DNA of 64,000 nucleotides from Arcuatula senhousia (Eukaryota > Mollusca > Bivalvia > Mytilida > Mytilidae): positions 39,391,512 through 39,455,511 of the forward strand of contig OZ020306.1 of NCBI GenBank assembly GCA_963971305.1, read 5' to 3'. Below are positions 48,179 through 59,078 of the stretch, piece by piece. The notes under the pieces were generated by a model. It searched no databases. It was not told where the DNA came from and worked only from the letters and a program-made list of their open reading frames with translations. Each line of letters opens with the position of its first letter. Position 1 is the stretch's first letter. The translations under genes were made by a program, and so were the position numbers.

Positions 48179-50476
48179 GTAAGTAACACTTGTTCGTTTA
48201 AAAAGAGGTTGAAAAAGAAAAAAATGTATTTTCACGCTCATTGAAAACTGTGAAAAAAAAATAAACAACATAAAACATACAGATAATGAAAAGTTAGACT
48301 TGTTTGTATGTGTTTTATAGTATCATTTAAACTGAAACAATATTTTCAACGATTTCATTTATTTTCATATAGATTTTTCATTTGTAAGAAGTGCTACGAC
48401 AAGGAGACCCGATGTAGCGGCGCCTGTTTTAACTCCAGAACTGAGTAACTCACAACAGAAATTAAGCGCGGATGATGTGATACTGAGTTCTTTATCTTCT
48501 CCCGACGATTCAAAACCGACTGGACTTTTTACAGAAGGAGTTGTAATCGAACCTGTACCAACTGATACTAATATAGGAATAAATCTTCCGAGTGATAATA
48601 ATGTACAAATTCCAGTATTTATCAAAGATGACAATTTGGTTATTAAACCTGTACTAAATAAGGAAACAACTACACCAGAAATTATTTTGATCAGGGATGA
48701 TAATTTAATGGTCACACAAGGCTCTAATGCTAACACAAATGAAGAACAAAATAACTCTAATTCTGTAATGGGAAATGCAACCCCAACCGAAGGACCAATA
48801 CCTGAACCATCTGCATCCACAGACAGTAATGTACAAGAAACAACAATCAAAGAACTCGTTACGCCAACGACACCGATACCGGTAATAGAGAATGGATCTG
48901 TGAATACAATGAAGCCAACAGAAGACTCTGCAGTCGGACTGCCGGACAAACCTTTAATGTCACCCTGTCCAGACTTTGAATCACGATATGAAGAGGGAAG
49001 TTTTGTTGTTACACTAGATGACGGGAAATGTGAAATGTATGTATATTTATATCTTTGTTCAAATACAACAAAACCTGATTTTGTTTTTGTATACCATTCA
49101 ATAATCTTAGAAATATTTTCGATTTTCAAATCAAATAACTTTATTGGGCAATACCACTTTGATACAACATATGATTTGTCATCAATTAAAGTAATTCATT
49201 TAAATGCAACAGCAGTTTTTACATCATGATTTTGATACTCAAAATAGGGAGATAAATGATAAACCAGCATTATCACACTCCTTCGGTTTATTTGACATCG
49301 GAAGAAGAAGAATGGAATAATTTTGAAGTCTCTGTCAGGTTAAGCGAAAAAATTGCCATCAGAATATTGTTACTTAAACGTTATGGATAGACCGAGATTC
49401 AGTTCCCATTAATAAAGAAATTTGTTTCGTATATGTGTACTCGGTGCTAAAAAAATGTCCCGAATTAAGAACCCCGTCTTAAATTATATTCGTCAAATAC
49501 TGTCTCTAACAATTTTGATAGATTTATATCCTATGTTTATTTCAGGGTGGTCAGTGAACAGACCGTAGAACATAACCAAGCAAACCAATGGGCCGCTGGT
49601 AGATACACACCTATTTATTCCTTACTATCGAGGTAGGTTGAATTGTATAATGTGAAAAAAAAATGACTTCACTGTATTCAAAATATGGCAAGGTTTAAAA
49701 CCATGGACATTTTAGAAATTATATACGTTCGAATTTATTTCAACTATAACTTCATGTAAATATTTAAAAAAATCTTTCGATATGATATATACTAGAATTC
49801 GCATTCTCAACTTTGTTAACTGCATTGTTTGTCCAAGTTATCAGTTCCTACTTTTGCTTTATAGAGAATATAAGCCAACGGTAACATTTAGGCCTACGGC
49901 ACTGGCACAAGTCGGCCAGGACTGTCAACACAGAACACGCAAAACTGGAAACTTTTTCGTAGTGGATACCATCAAGGGAAAGTGTCAAATGTAAGCATTA
50001 GAATTTTATACTTTATTATACCTTATAAAGTACTACTGTTTTTTTCCCAGAGTGAAATGAAAAAAAAAAAGATTTTCAGCGCTTTGAAAGTAAGTGAAAA
50101 GCTATATTATAACATTGTACGTTCTAATTTCGTTTTCAATCAATACAAAGAAAACAAACTTTTATTGTGAATTCAAATAGACAACATTCATCATGTTCAT
50201 TGGTGTAATGAAGTGTATCTTTGTTTTTATGAAAAAGGACGAATGTTTTTTTCTTTATCCCGGTTGATAAATAACGTAATTTATTAATGCAAAAAATCTT
50301 CAATTTGAGCATTTCCATTTGTTATGTTTGACAGGGTGATTGGAATTCCAGCACTTCCAGACTTACGATACATCATGTCACAGAGAGAACAAATAAGGCC
50401 TAGATGGAACCAGCCTGTCAGGAGGATGCCGATGTGGCCTAGACCTAGCTCCGATGGAGAAGAATCGGATGACTAG
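48139..50476 (+). CDS. secreted protein with two Cys-x-Cys-Glu/Gln-Met modules, 352 residues
   Basis: Five exons join in phase: 48139-48178, 48373-49036, 49546-49632, 49865-49990, 50335-50476 (stop TAG). The N-terminus MKNIAIISICIFSYFSFVRS is a clear signal peptide, so the product should be secreted. Residues from about 22 to 200 are Thr/Pro/Ser/Asn/Asp-rich and contain an imperfect repeat (FIKDDNLVIKPVL, LIRDDNLMVTQG). Two modules follow: CPDFESRYEEGSFVVTLDDG then KCEM, and CQHRTRKTGNFFVVDTIKGK then CQM. The C-terminus is rich in Arg, Pro, Trp and Met and ends in an acidic EESDD. I do not recognise the family. The two genes downstream carry the same module. A secreted matrix, shell or byssal role is a guess from composition and lineage. 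Confidence 0.82.
48373..49036 (+). CDS. exon 2: end of signal, Thr/Pro-rich region, first module
   Basis: 664 bp from acceptor CATATAG to donor GTATGT, ending inside the Met codon of CEM. It holds all of the low-complexity region and the first Cys pair. Confidence 0.85.
49546..49632 (+). CDS. exon 3: spacer between modules
   Basis: Encodes VVSEQTVEHNQANQWAAGRY and TPIYSLLS, phase 2 at both ends. Acceptor TTTCAG, donor GTAGGT. Confidence 0.8.
49865..49990 (+). CDS. exon 4: second module
   Basis: Encodes EYKPTVTFRPTALAQVGQD, then the second Cys pair with FFVVDTIKGKCQ. It ends inside the Met codon, the same place as exon 2. Donor GTAAGC. Confidence 0.82.
50335..50476 (+). CDS. exon 5: C-terminus and stop
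   Basis: Encodes VIGIPALPDLRYIMSQREQI, then a basic WNQPVRRMPMWPRP tail and SSDGEESDD. Stop TAG at 50474-50476. Confidence 0.82.
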
Positions 50477-50561
50477 GCTAGTACAGAGAAAATCCGCTGA
50501 ACGAGATAATCCGTAAATCTCACGAAATCCAGAATATTGTAGTATATAATTTATATTTATT

Positions 50562-50567
50562 ATTAAA
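50562..50567 (+). terminator. candidate polyadenylation signal ATTAAA
   Basis: ATTAAA 86 bp after the stop of the 352-residue gene, a common variant signal. Confidence 0.45.
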
Positions 50568-50599
50568 GCTTTTACATTATTTATAAGATTTGTATCAAT

Positions 50600-51480
50600 T
50601 TGTTCTTTCTTTTTTTCATACTACTCTTGTGCATTCTTAAATTACATGGAAATATTAAGCGCGTCTATTTACCCTATAGATTTCAAAACTGCCCGAAGAA
50701 GAATTTTGATGACTTTAATGATTGAATTAAGAAATATGGATATTTCACACTTTATTAGGAAAGTAAGTGTAAAACAATTATTTACAATATTAACATAAAT
50801 AAACAAATATGTTCAGATGACTGTCCTTCATAACCTGTATTTTACAGGTTTATGGTCTTATTGTCAATTCAGATAGTTATACATGTGTCAAGACAGAATA
50901 ATAATATAGGATTTTCTAGATCTAAAAAGCTGTGACAAAACAAACTATCAGAAATCAACAACAGGTTTAGCCACCAACCTAGAAAAAAAAAGATAAAAAA
51001 AACATATAAAAACAAAGTTAATTTAAGCATACTTAGAATAAAATAAAGTTACAGAACTTGAGTGAAATAATAGCTGTTGTGTTCATATGAAAAAATCTGA
51101 GAGTTGATCATTATAACTTAGACTGATACAATTGAAATACAATCGTCAAATTATTTATACAAAAACAAAAAAGAGAAAAAGAAAATGTGATGTTTGCAAT
51201 TGAACAAAACAAAATAACATCAAAGTTTCAAGCAAACAAATTAAAACTGCGTTGGGCTCGCGTTTCATCTATATAGACTCATCAGCGAAGCTGAAGCCAA
51301 AATCTAAAAGGCCATTTAAACTAAAATATGGCGAGCAAATCAGATGCTGAATTCAAAACTAGGAATTAAGTATGTATGGAGAAGAATTATCTTAGGGTTT
51401 TGATAATTTAGGAATTACAACTGAAAATTGAGACTCTGTTGCACCTCCAACATGACTATAAAATTGTGCTATAATTTGAT
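50600..51480. other. convergent intergenic spacer
   Basis: AT-rich spacer of about 1 kb between the 3' ends of two convergent genes. It probably holds the 3' UTR of the minus-strand gene, but I cannot place its polyadenylation signal. No other feature seen. Confidence 0.4.
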
Positions 51481-51491
51481 CACTAATCTAC

Positions 51492-51549
51492 TTACACAGG
51501 CTGTGAAGAATGTGGTTTCTGTTCATAAAACTCCTTCACGGCGAACGTT
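51492..51549 (-). CDS. exon 4 of the 148-residue protein
   Basis: Acceptor ATTTAG; encodes TFAVKEFYEQKPHSSQPV after completing Leu, stop TAA. Confidence 0.78.
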
Positions 51550-53835
51550 CTAAATAGAAATAAATATTCTCAATTAATCACAAAGAAAAATTACTGCAAT
51601 AATATAACCATAAAGTTATACTGCACACTTACCATTAATAATGTGAGAGATATAAAAGAGACAATTAAGTTGGGGAGGGACAATAAAATTGTCTTTCAGT
51701 GGGAACGCAAGGTTCTCGCCGTATAAAGCCATGGACAACATGGACAACAAATTTGATAAATTAGTATGCAGATGTGTCCCTCCCCCATAATTTGTCAAAC
51801 TTATAAGACGTCAAATACCCATATAGTAGTTACTTACATAAATGTTTAATTCTCGGAACCTTAAGTGTTGATTACAACCAATCTATGCACTGATTTTTTA
51901 TGAAAACGTTTTTAACCAAAATGATATTAAATATTCTATTTTATAACCTTCTTATTTAAATAGGTATATGTAATGTACTTACAACTGACAGTTTGGCGTT
52001 GTTTGGACAGTCACTTTGAGTCCTCTGTACTCATATGGAAGATGTGGACAAAGTGGTGACAAGTGTCTGAACTGCAGAAGTGGTACATATGACATTCTAG
52101 AAATGATAAAAATGAAAAGTAAACAAAACAATAAAACGATGTATTAAGTTCACAAAATGTACCAATATGAACTTCTCTAAAGCAAGAGCACCAAAAGCCC
52201 ATTAAAAACCTTTTTAAAGGTACTATAATGTTGAATTTATTTATAAACTGAAGCATCAACCTGACATTTATAGTTTTCATAAGCCGTTGATGATATTCAT
52301 TTTCTTATTGAATTCATTTTACAAACAGAAAATATGTTTGAATCTAACTTTCTGGTTTTATACATGCATGTAGCGCTGCCTATGTCTTATTGCCAAATAT
52401 CTTATAGACTATTGACATATAACAGATTTGACAACGGGTCTCCTTGTAGCAGCACATTTTAATATTTATACTCTGAGAAGAGGAGTCAACAGCGTTACAA
52501 TCAACAGAATAATGCTGAAATTAATCCGTTGTCTTATTGTGACAAAAAGGTTGCTTTTCAATTTTTGTATTGTCCCTACTAATTGTTTGTTTCACAAATA
52601 CCATGCACATTTAAGTAAATCAGTCAAATGCGGTCTTTGATAATGAATAATCACACTTCAATCTGCTCGAATGTGGAAGATTGGCAATCAATTGCAACAA
52701 TGTGAGAGGTTTTAAGCATTTCTAACAGTCAACTTAACGAGGAAAAAATATAGAATAATCATTGTGAGCATTTTATTACTTTTCCGTTGATCTAATTTAA
52801 CGCATTTCAATTATTCTGAACTATTAACTAATATTTATTAAAACAAGATAAAGACAGCAATATGAGTGATACTTTTTTTTCTAAAACTTATAAGGTGATT
52901 TTTTGGCATACAAATTTACCCCATATTTCCTTTTTTTTATATAATTCCTTTTGATTTTGCTCATGAATATTGATTATTCCTAATTGATAAATGAACTGTT
53001 GCTATGCCTGTTGCTTCAGAATTCCTAGTTTGACACGATTTTTTTTTACATATACCTTTACAAATTTTGGATTTCACTGGTTTAAAAAAAAACAAAAAAA
53101 ACCAAACAAACTTGTATTTGCATTGTCTGGGAATTTATGTCTCGTTAACTTTGTGTAAATCTATCTAATTCAAAATCACCGGAATGAGTAACAACAATCG
53201 GGTCATCTTCATAATATTTCTTATACATCAAAACTAAATAGCGATTAAATTCTTAAGCGTGTTTATATTAATTTACTAACCTCTGATTTTGAGGTCCGGA
53301 AGTTTTTCCATCAACAACTACATTGTTTTGGATACCGTATTTGTCAATGATCATTTCACATGCATCTTTCTGTAAGATAACAACCAAGTTTTCACCTTCA
53401 TAATAGATATCATATGAAGGGCACACTTCTCTTTCTTGAGGACGGTTCACTTTTGGAGCTTTCAATGTATAAGGATTATATGGAAATGTTATTCCCAAAA
53501 CGCAGTAGGTAGACAGCACAATGCTGATCAGTCCTGAAATATAATGATACATGATTTTTGAAAACAGTTCGGATATCAAAATATGCTATTTACTCTTTAG
53601 ATATAAACGGTCAATAAAGTTTCACCGAAGATTATCAATTTATACAATTACTCTAAATATCGAAATCAATTTTCAAACACAAAAAATGCACGGAAAAGGA
53701 GCCAGTTTTACTTTGCAGCATTAGTTAAGTTGAATAAAAGCTGTTTAAGTTTCGTTTTGATAAAAGAAATTAAAATTATGCAATAGAAAAATTATTTCGT
53801 ATTTACAACTTACCAAAGATAAGTTGAAGAAACAT
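51492..53835 (-). CDS. secreted two-module protein, 148 residues, paralogue of its neighbours
   Basis: Four minus-strand exons in order: 53814-53835, 53281-53533, 51983-52096, 51492-51549 (stop TAA). The N-terminus MFLQLIFGLISIVLSTYCVL is a signal peptide. Module 1 is CPSYDIYYEGENLVVILQKD followed by ACEM; module 2 is CPHLPYEYRGLKVTVQTTPN followed by CQL. The Cys-to-Cys gaps, 20 then 19 residues, equal those of the 352-residue neighbour. The intron after NQR (AG|A) and the intron just after the second Cys-Gln sit in the same place and phase as there. It lacks the Thr/Pro-rich region, so this may be the minimal form of the family. No known family recognised. It is convergent with the upstream gene and divergent from the downstream one. 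Confidence 0.82.
51983..52096 (-). CDS. exon 3 of the 148-residue protein: second module
   Basis: Encodes MSYVPLLQFRHLSPLCPHLP then YEYRGLKVTVQTTPNCQ. Acceptor TTCTAG, donor GTAAGT, phase 2 at both ends. Confidence 0.8.
53281..53533 (-). CDS. exon 2 of the 148-residue protein: signal end and first module
   Basis: Acceptor TTTCAG, donor GTTAGT. Encodes the rest of the signal peptide, ITFPYNPYTLKAPKVNRPQE, then the first module and IDKYGIQNNVVVDGKTSGPQ. Confidence 0.83.
53814..53835 (-). CDS. exon 1 of the 148-residue protein: start of signal peptide
   Basis: Only 22 bp: ATG and six further codons plus one base, MFLQLIF then G. Donor GTAAGT. Chosen because it restores a full signal peptide in phase with exon 2. 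Confidence 0.72.
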
Positions 53836-53898
53836 TGCTCCTTTCAGGAAATATCTGCAACTGACAAATGTACCGATGTTTATACCACAAATACAGAA

Positions 53899-53905
53899 TT
53901 ATATA
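53899..53905 (-). promoter_or_regulatory. candidate TATA box of the 148-residue protein gene
   Basis: TATATAA on the minus strand, 64 bp upstream of the ATG. GGTATAAAC at about 53879-53887 is an alternative. Confidence 0.45.
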
Positions 53906-53909
53906 TCAA

Positions 53910-55140
53910 TGATGATCACTCAACTGGTGGTTTATGTCAAGTAATTAACCATTACAATGACATAAAATAACCATAGACATTCTGGACAAATTCATTTTCC
54001 GATAACCCCATGTTTGTAAACATGTTCCTATCAAAAATCATAAAATATCAAACTACTTTAACATTTTTTAAACAATGCCTTTAATTTAGATTTTTTTTAT
54101 CTTGAACTGGTCGTGTTTTAAAACTTTCTTTGTGTCACATTACTATCTCGTATATTTTTCTGCGTGGCAACCTTAATGAAATATTATATTTAGCACTCGT
54201 AATCATTACATAAAAGTAATGCTATTTAGTTGATAATTCAGGTCTATTTTTTCTTCTTATTCTTTAGAATCCATTGTCTCGTGCGATTAAGCATTCTCTG
54301 GAATGCTTTTTGCGCTTGATATTGATAAAAAAAACTATAAAGATAGGTCAACATCGGACATCCTTGCTGTACCACTTTTTAAAATTTCTTCGTCGACTAT
54401 TACTATTCAGTATCTCTGATCAATATACTTTAGATAATAATTTGTTGCCTCTGAATGGATGAATAAAACATTAAGCTGATAATATGTGTATTTTTAGGGG
54501 TGTATTTTTGCTAATATTACAACAACACAATGTATTTTTTTTGCAAAGATCACAACACAACAGTTACTTATTTTCCTAATAAAAGAAATGTTGAAAAAAT
54601 GATTTTTATTCTGAACAGGTAATGTCTCCTACAGGAACGTGCTCTATAGAATAACTTTTCCAAGTTTCAGAGAACAAATTTTACTGAATACTATAGATAG
54701 GTCAACACATCCTTGTTGTACCTCTTTTGGAATAGTTTTGATCGACTATCACAATCGTGAAAAAAAACAAGTCTTTGTATAGTATTTGTGTTTTTTCCTG
54801 TGAATTAATAAATTATAAAAACAGCAAATAAATATGTACATTTTTGTAAATCTTGCTTATATCACAACAACCCAATGTTTTTATATCTGATGTACATGGA
54901 AAAGCCATATATAGTCTCCTAGTTTTTGCCAAAAATACTTGTGAATTATCACGGGAATGTGTAATTGAAAATAATTATATTGGTCAGATTTGATTGTCAT
55001 TTTATATTTCCTCTATTTATCAAAGCGTAACCAAATACATTAATTGATTTAGACAGGGCTACAGATGACAACCCTGGCGAACCGGACTATGGTTTGATTC
55101 GATAAGCATTGATTTGAAAATTTCTACTTGAAAGTTGGGT
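53910..55140. other. divergent intergenic region between two paralogues
   Basis: About 1.3 kb between two divergent starts, likely holding both promoters. A near repeat occurs: AAAGATAGGTCAACATCGGA at about 54339 and ATAGATAGGTCAACACATCC at about 54691, both followed by a TTG-TGTACC-like run and a TCGACTAT motif. No gene seen. Confidence 0.4.
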
Positions 55141-55151
55141 TATCAAGTAAA

Positions 55152-55188
55152 ATGCTTAGGATTTTTACATTTTTAGTCTTGTTGCAAG
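55152..55188 (+). CDS. exon 1 of the 212-residue protein: signal peptide
   Basis: ATG at 55152, 12 codons plus one base, MLRIFTFLVLLQ. Donor GTTTGT, phase 1. Confidence 0.72.
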
Positions 55189-58100
55189 GTTTGTGTTTTC
55201 AAGTTTATTTTTAAACTAATTTGTTTTAAGATTTTAAAAGGGCTAAAATAACCTTCATGAAAGTTCAAATGTCTTTCACAAAGATTTTTTTTTCTACTAC
55301 ATCATCCAGGGTAAATAAATGTAAAGAAATATTTCTCTTTAAAATGAACTTATGATAATACAAGATCGTCGACATTTACGAAATAAATTCAACTAAATAT
55401 TTTAGCTTATAATAGGATTATAGATAACTCTAATCTAGTGATCAAAAACAAAAAATAAAACAAACAAACAAACGAAAAAAAAAGATCGGATGGTTTTCTT
55501 CCCCTTTTTTCAATGTAGAAAAGCATAACTAACAAATACACTGTCACCGACAATTAGCAAACTTATTTTTAAAGACAATAGGTTTATTAACTTAGATTTT
55601 ATTTCTGTAAAGGCGTTCATCTTTTCACCACAACACCACAGTCGATTGTGACCCAAGCTCCAACAGACATACCAGAAGAAATAGAGAGAGGCGAAGATGT
55701 GACAACACAAAATGGATCCTTACCAACAACGCCCTTTGCAAATGGTAGATTTAATTGATATCTAATTATTATAATTTACTCATCTCATTGAAAAGTAGGA
55801 CTATGGCATAAACATGCAGGACACAAAGCCAGATTCTAATTAATGAAGAAAAAAAAAAGAAAACGATGTTTTTATTGTTGTTCTTCAGCCAAAAGTCTCG
55901 ATGGGTTTTTAAACGCGCCTCAAATGTTCCTGCTTCCCTGTAAGTTCAGGTCATCCCTGCTCGATATAAGCGGCCAAACTTGTAAGATTAGATTATTCAG
56001 CACTGAACAACATGGTACATTCAAAATAATGTAACAAAAATGCCAAAAACAGAATATTTTTATTTTTATAGCATGGATTCAAGGACAAGGGGCAAATTTT
56101 TCATGGCGTACTTTATAAAGTAGAAAATGAGGTTATTATGCTTTCTCTTTGATATATCTCCATAACCTTGTAAAATTAATGTCAAATATAACATGACGAT
56201 GACATGGTTTGATGTTTCCTAAAAAAAGTGGCCATTACAAATAAATTCTTTTATCCCATTAGATCCACCTGAGCAAAGTGATACATATAATCCGACGAGA
56301 AGACCACCTAGTAATGGTCAAAATATGGCAGCAGGACAAAGGGTCATCACAACAGGTAAACCTGCCGTAAAAACTACAGAGAAACCCAAGCCTACAGAAG
56401 CTGAAGAGGTCGAATATGAGGGGCCGGAAGGTTAATACTAACTTTCTTAACATAGTTATATTAATATCTACATTTACAGTATATAGTATTTTATCTATAC
56501 AAAGCTTCTTTCAATGGAATAGGATATAGCTATTTCAAATAGCATGCATTCAATATATATTGGTTTAACTTTTATATTACACATTAACTGCAATTTTTAT
56601 ACAATAATGGTCATTTTTGTGGCTTATTTGTTACTTTACATTTTTTTGTCTTTAAAGCATGGCTGTAACTAATTAAATAAAAAAAAAGAATATAACAGGC
56701 TCTGTAAGAATCGGTGGCTCTAACTTAATGAAGAATTCTGTAAAATTGTGAATTTTGACAGTGGAAAGAGAAGGCGGGAATCAGTCTAGTTCCACTGTGG
56801 CTACCCCTAGTATAACTAGTCCAACTCAAGGAAGTTGTCCGCCGTTACACGACGCCATCGTTGAACATCACGTAATTCTACGTCATGGGGAATGTGAAAT
56901 GTATGTTTGACTTTAATTGATCATATAGGACATAGAAATTTCAATTTCATTTTAACCCATGTAATCCAAGAAGAGAACCATTATCATTGGGTACATATAG
57001 ATCTAATCTTAATCGGATCTCTCGTTTTTTTTTGTTATTTAAAGAAGAAACGGAATTTGATCTCAAATTATTTAATACTAACATGTATTATAACAAAAAA
57101 GGTTTTTTTCGGCTTCACTGAATCCTTATGCATGAATGTATTTTACTATATTTTTCAACTAAAACGATTGGAAAGGCAACTTATAATTGAATACTGAGAT
57201 AATTAAACTAAAGTTATAGTTTAGTTAAAATTTTCTAAGTTGAATATAAGCATATTATTGAACTAATAAACTAACAACTTTGGCATAACGAGGAACATAC
57301 ATGACATATAATTTTTACTACTAATTTGCAGAGTAATTTCTCAAGACGACTCAATTCGGTGGTTTAACGAACCTGGTAAAAGGTAACTTCTATTCTCTAT
57401 TCTGCATATACATCTGTAGCATGAAAGCTGTTTCATGTATCAATTGACGGTAAAAATGAAGGAAAATCCAAAAATGACCCACGAATAATTCATCAGAATG
57501 ATTCAAATAATGATTTCCAAATTGCAAGGTCTAGTCACGAAAAAAAAAACAATATAGGAATTGTATGGTTTTTTGTTTATCAAATTGTCTCGCATGTAAA
57601 ACACTTTATACCAAGAACTGTTAACAGTTAATACTTTGGATTTCTCTTGTTTATCACCCAATTTTCAACAATTCAACTAGTCACGGGAAAAATAAATATT
57701 TCCTCTAGAGAAAAGTTTGTTCCAGGCGTATTTGCACGTGCAATTGATGGTAATTCTTAAGCAATTATTTACTTTTATTTAGACATTAGAGAAATAACTT
57801 CTACAACTAAATTTTCGATTATCATGGGATTTTTAACATCTCAAGAAATGAATTTGAAATTTTACTAGTAGTTGCTAGGTACAGCCACGCAATTAAAATA
57901 AAGGAATGGAGTAGTCGCACACGACAGCTAATTCCCTCGCCCCTTTCATTAACAAGTAAGTAAAGGAGATCTAAATCTGGAGCAGATGTTAATAACTATC
58001 CATGATATACCCATTTAACAAATAGATATGGATTTTAACCAAAACTTTAACCCGAGTTATTCAAGTAGAAAATCACCTTATTTTGGTGCGGATGCTGATT

Positions 58101-58795
58101 ACTATCAAAGATGTACCTACTAACCCAATATCATCTCTCTATCACTTGCAGTTACTGAGATGTGGATCTTAACAAAAACTTAAACCGGTGGCATTCATGT
58201 AGATGTAGGTCAAGGTGACCTAATTTTCGTACGAATGCTGTTTACTATCAAAGATGTACCCACTGACCTAATAATATCATCTCTCGATATAATCTTTAAC
58301 CTGAGTAATTCATGTGGAAACGTAGGTCAAGGTGACTTAATTTTGGTACCGATGCTAATCACCATCAAGGATGTATCCACTGAGGCACTGACCAAATATC
58401 ATCCCTCTAGAATGTTTAGTTCCTAAGTTTTTGACAAAACAAAAAACATTGCGTACGTACGAACTAAAGAAAAAAAACTATATAGGCTCAGGGATAATAA
58501 TCAAATTTATTGCCCATAACTCGATCGCATTGTAGAAGCTATATTCATTGTGACGTGTTTTCCTCTTGTGTAAAGCCAAAAAAAAAAAAAAAAACGAAAA
58601 AAAACCCCACCCCACAGCATTGGGGTTCAAATGTCTCTGTAGGTTATATCTGACACTATGCATTTAATTGTTTCAGCTCGCCCAGTGTATTCATACGGCA
58701 CATCAGTACCTGACTACCCAACGTATGTTTATCCCACTGCAGCGGCCACACCTGACTACAGCTGGTTGATGTGGGATTTTTGGTTTAAAAAATAA
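55152..58795 (+). CDS. secreted one-module protein with Tyr/Trp-rich tail, 212 residues
   Basis: Six exons join in phase: 55152-55188, 55613-55744, 56263-56430, 56762-56900, 57332-57375, 58677-58795 (stop TAA). MLRIFTFLVLLQGVHL is a signal peptide. A Thr/Pro/Glu-rich region follows, similar in composition to the 352-residue neighbour. One module is present, CPPLHDAIVEHHVILRHGEC then EI, with an 18-residue gap and an intron in the same place after Cys-Glu. The last exon encodes a Tyr-, Pro- and Trp-rich tail (YSYGTSVPDYPTYVYP, DYSWLMWDFWFKK). The exon 5 donor is uncertain: GTAAAA at 57376 keeps the long tail, while GTAACT at 57383, the position used in the paralogues, gives an early stop. The family is unknown; a Tyr-rich secreted structural protein is a guess. 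Confidence 0.75.
55613..55744 (+). CDS. exon 2: Thr/Pro-rich region
   Basis: Encodes VHLFTTTPQSIVTQAPTDIP and EEIERGEDVTTQNGSLPTTP. Acceptor TAAAG with a weak pyrimidine tract; donor GTAGAT; phase 1 at both ends. Confidence 0.75.
56263..56430 (+). CDS. exon 3: Pro/Lys/Glu-rich region
   Basis: Encodes PPEQSDTYNPTRRPPSNGQN and GKPAVKTTEKPKPTEAEEVE. 56 codons, phase 1 at both ends; donor GTTAAT. Confidence 0.78.
56762..56900 (+). CDS. exon 4: module with Cys pair
   Basis: Encodes EREGGNQSSSTVATPSITSP, then the Cys pair module ending GECE. The donor GTATGT falls just after TGTGAAAT, exactly as in exon 2 of the 352-residue gene. Confidence 0.82.
57332..57375 (+). CDS. exon 5: post-module segment (donor ambiguous)
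   Basis: Encodes VISQDDSIRWFNEP. It ends at 57375 with donor GTAAAA, or at 57382 with donor GTAACT. The first keeps the long reading frame of exon 6. Confidence 0.6.
57950..58440. repeat. three degenerate ~130-160 bp repeats in the last intron of the 212-residue gene
   Basis: Copies share TAACCAAAACTTTAACC, CATGTAGATGTAGGTCAAGG and ACTATCAAAGATGTACC. They look like core monomers of a pearl-like element without a recognisable head. Confidence 0.65.
58677..58795 (+). CDS. exon 6: Tyr/Pro/Trp-rich C-terminus and stop
   Basis: Acceptor TTTCAG. In the chosen frame it encodes RPVYSYGTSVPDYPTYVYPT and AAATPDYSWLMWDFWFKK, stop TAA at 58793-58795. Confidence 0.7.
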
Positions 58796-58895
58796 GATAT
58801 GGAATGGCATACAGCAAAACGTTTTATGATTGTAACCTAGGCTTCTAAGATTTTTTTTAAACGGCAATTTATCATTCAATGAATGGCTACTTTGC

Positions 58896-58901
58896 AATAA
58901 A
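58896..58901 (+). terminator. polyadenylation signal AATAAA
   Basis: AATAAA 101 bp after the stop of the 212-residue gene. Confidence 0.55.
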
Positions 58902-59078
58902 TGTATATCAGAAAAGATTTTGTTTTTGGTTTATATGGTAGAAGGGGGCAATCAGAGGTACGAAACCCACTTCTGAAATTTTCAAGATGGTCGTATTTTT
59001 TTACTCATTTCTGAAGAAAAAAGCATAGTTGTTCCATAGAAACAAAATTAATTAAAGTTTGTTTTTGCCTACAAAAAC

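Noticed and set aside
48365..49129. A 254-codon open frame on the minus strand opposite exon 2 of the 352-residue gene.
   Set aside because: It is the mirror of a real + strand exon with a signal peptide, splice sites and paralogues. The antisense translation is low-complexity Ser/Val-rich with no start context or splice partner.
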